Shown here piece by piece: positions 5,240 to 7,148 of a stretch of 7,148 nt of DNA. Both the position numbers and the translations under genes were made by a program. The notes under the pieces are model-generated. The model was not told the DNA's origin, made no database searches, and saw nothing but the letters and a program-made list of their open reading frames with translations. The stretch's first letter is position 1; each line of letters starts with the position of its first letter. The stretch comes from JBEIDK01 sp040383485 (GTDB lineage Bacteria; Bacteroidota; Bacteroidia; UBA4408), in the NCBI GenBank assembly GCA_040383485.1, contig JBEIDK010000162.1, forward strand, positions 1-7,148, in the 5' to 3' direction.

Positions 5240-6670
5240 TTACAACAGTTCATAAACGTAATATAGGTTAGACCTTTCAATCCAATTATTATAATTGAAA
5301 TATCTAATCCATTGCGGATAAGTAGAATAAATTAATTTGTATTTCATTTTACTTTTTGAGAGTAGTTCTGGTTTTTTGGTCACAAAAAGTTGTTTGTATT
5401 CTGGTCTAAAAGTTAATGAATCTATGGTATTTACTTTTATTACCGAAAGAGATTTACGCTTGTAGAAATAAACATCTAACGCTCTGGAGTATGGATTTGC
5501 ATTTTCGCAATAATAGAGTTTTGTTGGTGATGGATACTGAGAATAAATTCTTTGATATATTGAAACATGAGTGTCTGCTGGTTTTAGTGAAACTACTAAC
5601 AACATAATGATGTTATAAATCCAAAATATTTTAACCATATATCCTATTCGTTTATTTTCGAAAAAATTAGGTAACCATTTTTGTTTAATACACTCAATTG
5701 AACGAATCATTAAAATTGGTATAAAACCTATCATAGGGAACATAAAGCGCATTTCTTTATGTCCGATAAGAAAATGAACCAGGATGAGAGGTAATAATGT
5801 AAATGTTAAGATGTCCTTTGGTTTGAAAGCAAAATATATCAAAAAACACAATATGAAAACCATACTGAAAGGAGGAATTGCTTTGAGAAAAACTACTTCA
5901 AAATAATACCACCATGGGTCAATGCCAAAACCTGAAACTTTATCTAGAACTATATTCTCAATATAGTAATTCCATAATGTTAAAACCCATTTACCATAAA
6001 ACCATTTATCTATCAAAACACCAATTCCTGTTATAATAATTACGCCTATTGAAATTAGAACTATTCTTTTAAAATCTCTTTTAATAAATAAAAGCCAAGT
6101 CCCTAATCCGAGAATTAAGAATGCCGATTGATATCGTGCTACGAATGAAAGCCCTAATAGCAGACCAACAAAAATGTAGTAGTAATTTTTTTTATTTTGT
6201 TCATTGGTTAGCAAGGCAAAAGCTATTAAAAAACTACTGCCAGATAGGCTTTCAGATGAAAAGCGAACGCCATTATAAATAGCGAACCAAAGGAAAAAGC
6301 TGAGTAATAAATACCAATTCTTTAATATTGGATTTTCTATGGTAATTACATATCTTTTGTATAACAAATAAATTCCTGTAAACGTTAACGTAGCTGCCAT
6401 GAAGCGCACAACCAATGCAACTAAAAAAGGATTGCAACAACCTAGTAAGTTCAAAAATTTCCAAACTAATACAACTATAGCTGGCTGCAGCGCTGGACGC
6501 ATTTGAGCAGCATATTCCCACGAAAGATTTTTTTCAATGGTTAATCCTAGCTTTAATCCAGCAAACTCAAGTATTTGCGTGTGCTCATCGTAGTTATTAA
6601 AACCAATAGAGAAGAAACAAGCTATTATGAAAACCGAAATGCTTAAAGCAATAATATTTTTGTTGTTCAT
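5240..6670 (-). CDS. GT-C membrane glycosyltransferase, GT22 (ALG9/PIG-B)-like
   Basis: This 476-residue polytopic membrane protein has many hydrophobic segments up to about residue 360 and a soluble C-terminal part of about 115 residues. Its motifs, in order, resemble family GT22, the dolichyl-phosphate-mannose-dependent mannosyltransferases of N-glycan and GPI synthesis. They are NNYDEHTQILEFA (25-37) with the first-loop acidic pair D28-E29; SWEYAAQMRPALQP (50-63); IDKWFYGKW (220-228); DPWWYY (251-256); and HKEMRF (304-309). Enzymes of this fold move a sugar from a polyprenyl-phosphate donor to a lipid-linked acceptor on the outer face of the inner membrane. Sugar and acceptor here are unknown, and a broader PMT/ArnT-like assignment is the alternative. 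I place the start at the ATG at 6670; a TTG at 6688 would add six residues. The gene follows the glycyl-tRNA synthetase by 64 bp and could be read from the same transcript. Confidence 0.8.
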   Translation of the reverse strand: MNNKNIIALSISVFIIACFFSIGFNNYDEHTQILEFAGLKLGLTIEKNLSWEYAAQMRPALQPAIVVLVWKFLNLLGCCNPFLVALVVRFMAATLTFTGIYLLYKRYVITIENPILKNWYLLLSFFLWFAIYNGVRFSSESLSGSSFLIAFALLTNEQNKKNYYYIFVGLLLGLSFVARYQSAFLILGLGTWLLFIKRDFKRIVLISIGVIIITGIGVLIDKWFYGKWVLTLWNYYIENIVLDKVSGFGIDPWWYYFEVVFLKAIPPFSMVFILCFLIYFAFKPKDILTFTLLPLILVHFLIGHKEMRFMFPMIGFIPILMIRSIECIKQKWLPNFFENKRIGYMVKIFWIYNIIMLLVVSLKPADTHVSIYQRIYSQYPSPTKLYYCENANPYSRALDVYFYKRKSLSVIKVNTIDSLTFRPEYKQLFVTKKPELLSKSKMKYKLIYSTYPQWIRYFNYNNWIERSNLYYVYELL

Positions 6671-6734
6671 GCGTATTAAGTATTTCAAATTAAATTTTAA
6701 TAAGTGAATTTTGTAGTTAAGAGATTTAAATTCT

Positions 6735-7148
6735 CTACAACCTTCTCAAAGCCTCATTCAAACTACACTTTTCCCATAATAAACCATGTAACTTATCGAT
6801 AACAATACGTTCTTGTGTCATGGTGTCGCGGTGACGAATGGTTACAGTGTTGTCTTCTAATGTTTGATGGTCGACAGTTATACAGAAAGGAGTACCAATT
6901 GCATCTTGTCTTCTATAACGCTTACCTATGGTATCTTTTTCATCATATTGACAATAAAAGTCAACATTCAACTTCGATAAAATTTCTCGCGCTTTTTCAG
7001 GCAAACCGTCCTTCTTTAAAAGTGGTAAAATAGCTACCTTAACTGGAGCTAAGAATGCGGGAATATTTAGCACTGTGCGAATGGTTTCATCCTCAAGTTT
7101 CTCTTCGGTATATGCTTTAGAAATTACTGATAAGAACAATCTATCTAA
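6735..7148 (-). CDS. glyQS: Glycyl-tRNA synthetase, C-terminal part (5' end outside window)
   Basis: The final 137 residues are visible, ending at a TAG stop; the frame runs on through the right edge. The first residues seen, LDRLFLSVISKAY, match the end of class II motif 3, which contributes the ATP-binding arginine. The anticodon-binding domain follows: the segment from FLAPVKVAILPL through YRRQDAIGTPFCITVD to VTIRHRDTMTQERI is characteristic of dimeric (alpha2, eukaryote/archaea-like) glycyl-tRNA synthetases rather than the alpha2-beta2 type. The enzyme charges tRNA-Gly with glycine in the cytoplasm and should be essential. A TTG at 7139 lies inside the conserved region and is not a real start. 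The visible part carries no frameshift or missing motif. The symbol glyS is also used for this type. Confidence 0.95.
   Translation of the reverse strand, partial: LDRLFLSVISKAYTEEKLEDETIRTVLNIPAFLAPVKVAILPLLKKDGLPEKAREILSKLNVDFYCQYDEKDTIGKRYRRQDAIGTPFCITVDHQTLEDNTVTIRHRDTMTQERIVIDKLHGLLWEKCSLNEALRRL

Noticed and set aside
5228..5240. ACTTT/AAAGT hairpin at the glycosyltransferase stop codon
   Set aside because: A 5-bp stem with a 3-nt loop, one G-C pair and no U-tract directly after it; expected by chance in this composition.
5416..5607. Plus-strand open frame within the glycosyltransferase gene
   Set aside because: It is antisense to the C-terminal domain of a well-supported gene; no leader or motif.
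6671..6688. TTG start extending the glycosyltransferase by six residues
   Set aside because: An ATG lies at 6670 immediately before the first hydrophobic segment; the six added residues carry no motif and there is no ribosome binding site favouring the TTG.
6720..6736. AGAGA/TCTCT inverted repeat overlapping the glycyl-tRNA synthetase stop codon
   Set aside because: A 5-bp stem with no following U-run in the transcribed direction; not convincing as a terminator.
6815..7033. Plus-strand open frame within the glycyl-tRNA synthetase gene
   Set aside because: It is the antisense shadow of the conserved anticodon-binding domain.
1..7148. CRISPR array, tRNA, rRNA, insertion sequence or riboswitch, including a cobalamin riboswitch upstream of the B12 gene
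   Set aside because: No direct repeats with spacers, cloverleaf, transposase or terminal inverted repeats are seen. The 231-bp leader region at 3177-3407 is nearly all A/T and lacks the GC-rich stems and B12-box expected of a cobalamin riboswitch.

Overview
The window looks like ordinary chromosomal DNA from a member of the Bacteroidota, most likely a Chitinophagales- or Cytophagales-like lineage. It is strongly AT-rich, and the genes lack Shine-Dalgarno sequences; start codons are preceded by A/T-rich leaders instead. Recognisable -7 elements resemble the Bacteroidota TAnnTTTG type. Protein types also fit: a multi-repeat DUF349 protein, a dimeric-type glycyl-tRNA synthetase, a stand-alone B12-binding mutase subunit and a secreted protein with a carboxypeptidase-regulatory-like fold. 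This placement is inference, as no rRNA or other marker is present.

Layout from left to right. Positions 1-1819 (minus) hold the first 606 codons of a DUF349 repeat protein whose C-terminus lies outside the window. Positions 1977-2753 and 2769-3176 (both minus) form a two-gene unit with a 15-bp gap: a cobalamin-binding acyl-CoA mutase small subunit followed by an enoyl-CoA hydratase. A 231-bp divergent spacer rich in palindromes separates this unit from the only plus-strand gene, a pirin-family protein with a twin-arginine signal (3408-4553). It converges, with a 38-bp gap, on a small secreted protein (4592-5119, minus). Next are a multi-spanning GT-C glycosyltransferase resembling family GT22 (5240-6670, minus) and the C-terminal 137 residues of glycyl-tRNA synthetase (6735 to beyond the right edge, minus).

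Functionally the genes are mostly unrelated. The clearest partnership is the B12-binding subunit with the enoyl-CoA hydratase, which suggests acyl-CoA carbon-skeleton rearrangement and beta-oxidation-type hydration in short- or branched-chain acyl-CoA metabolism. The mutase large subunit that must pair with the B12 protein is not in the window. The pirin protein, the small secreted protein and the glycosyltransferase are predicted to act at or beyond the inner membrane.

I see no mobile element, CRISPR array, tRNA, rRNA, phage gene or defence locus, and nothing that amounts to a convincing new multi-gene system. The items most worth a second look are the Tat-type leader on a pirin with an intact metal site, paired palindromes over the pirin promoter, a 14-bp perfect palindrome next to the B12 gene start, the GT22-like enzyme in a bacterium, and the repeated Ile-His motifs in the acidic N-terminus of the DUF349 protein.
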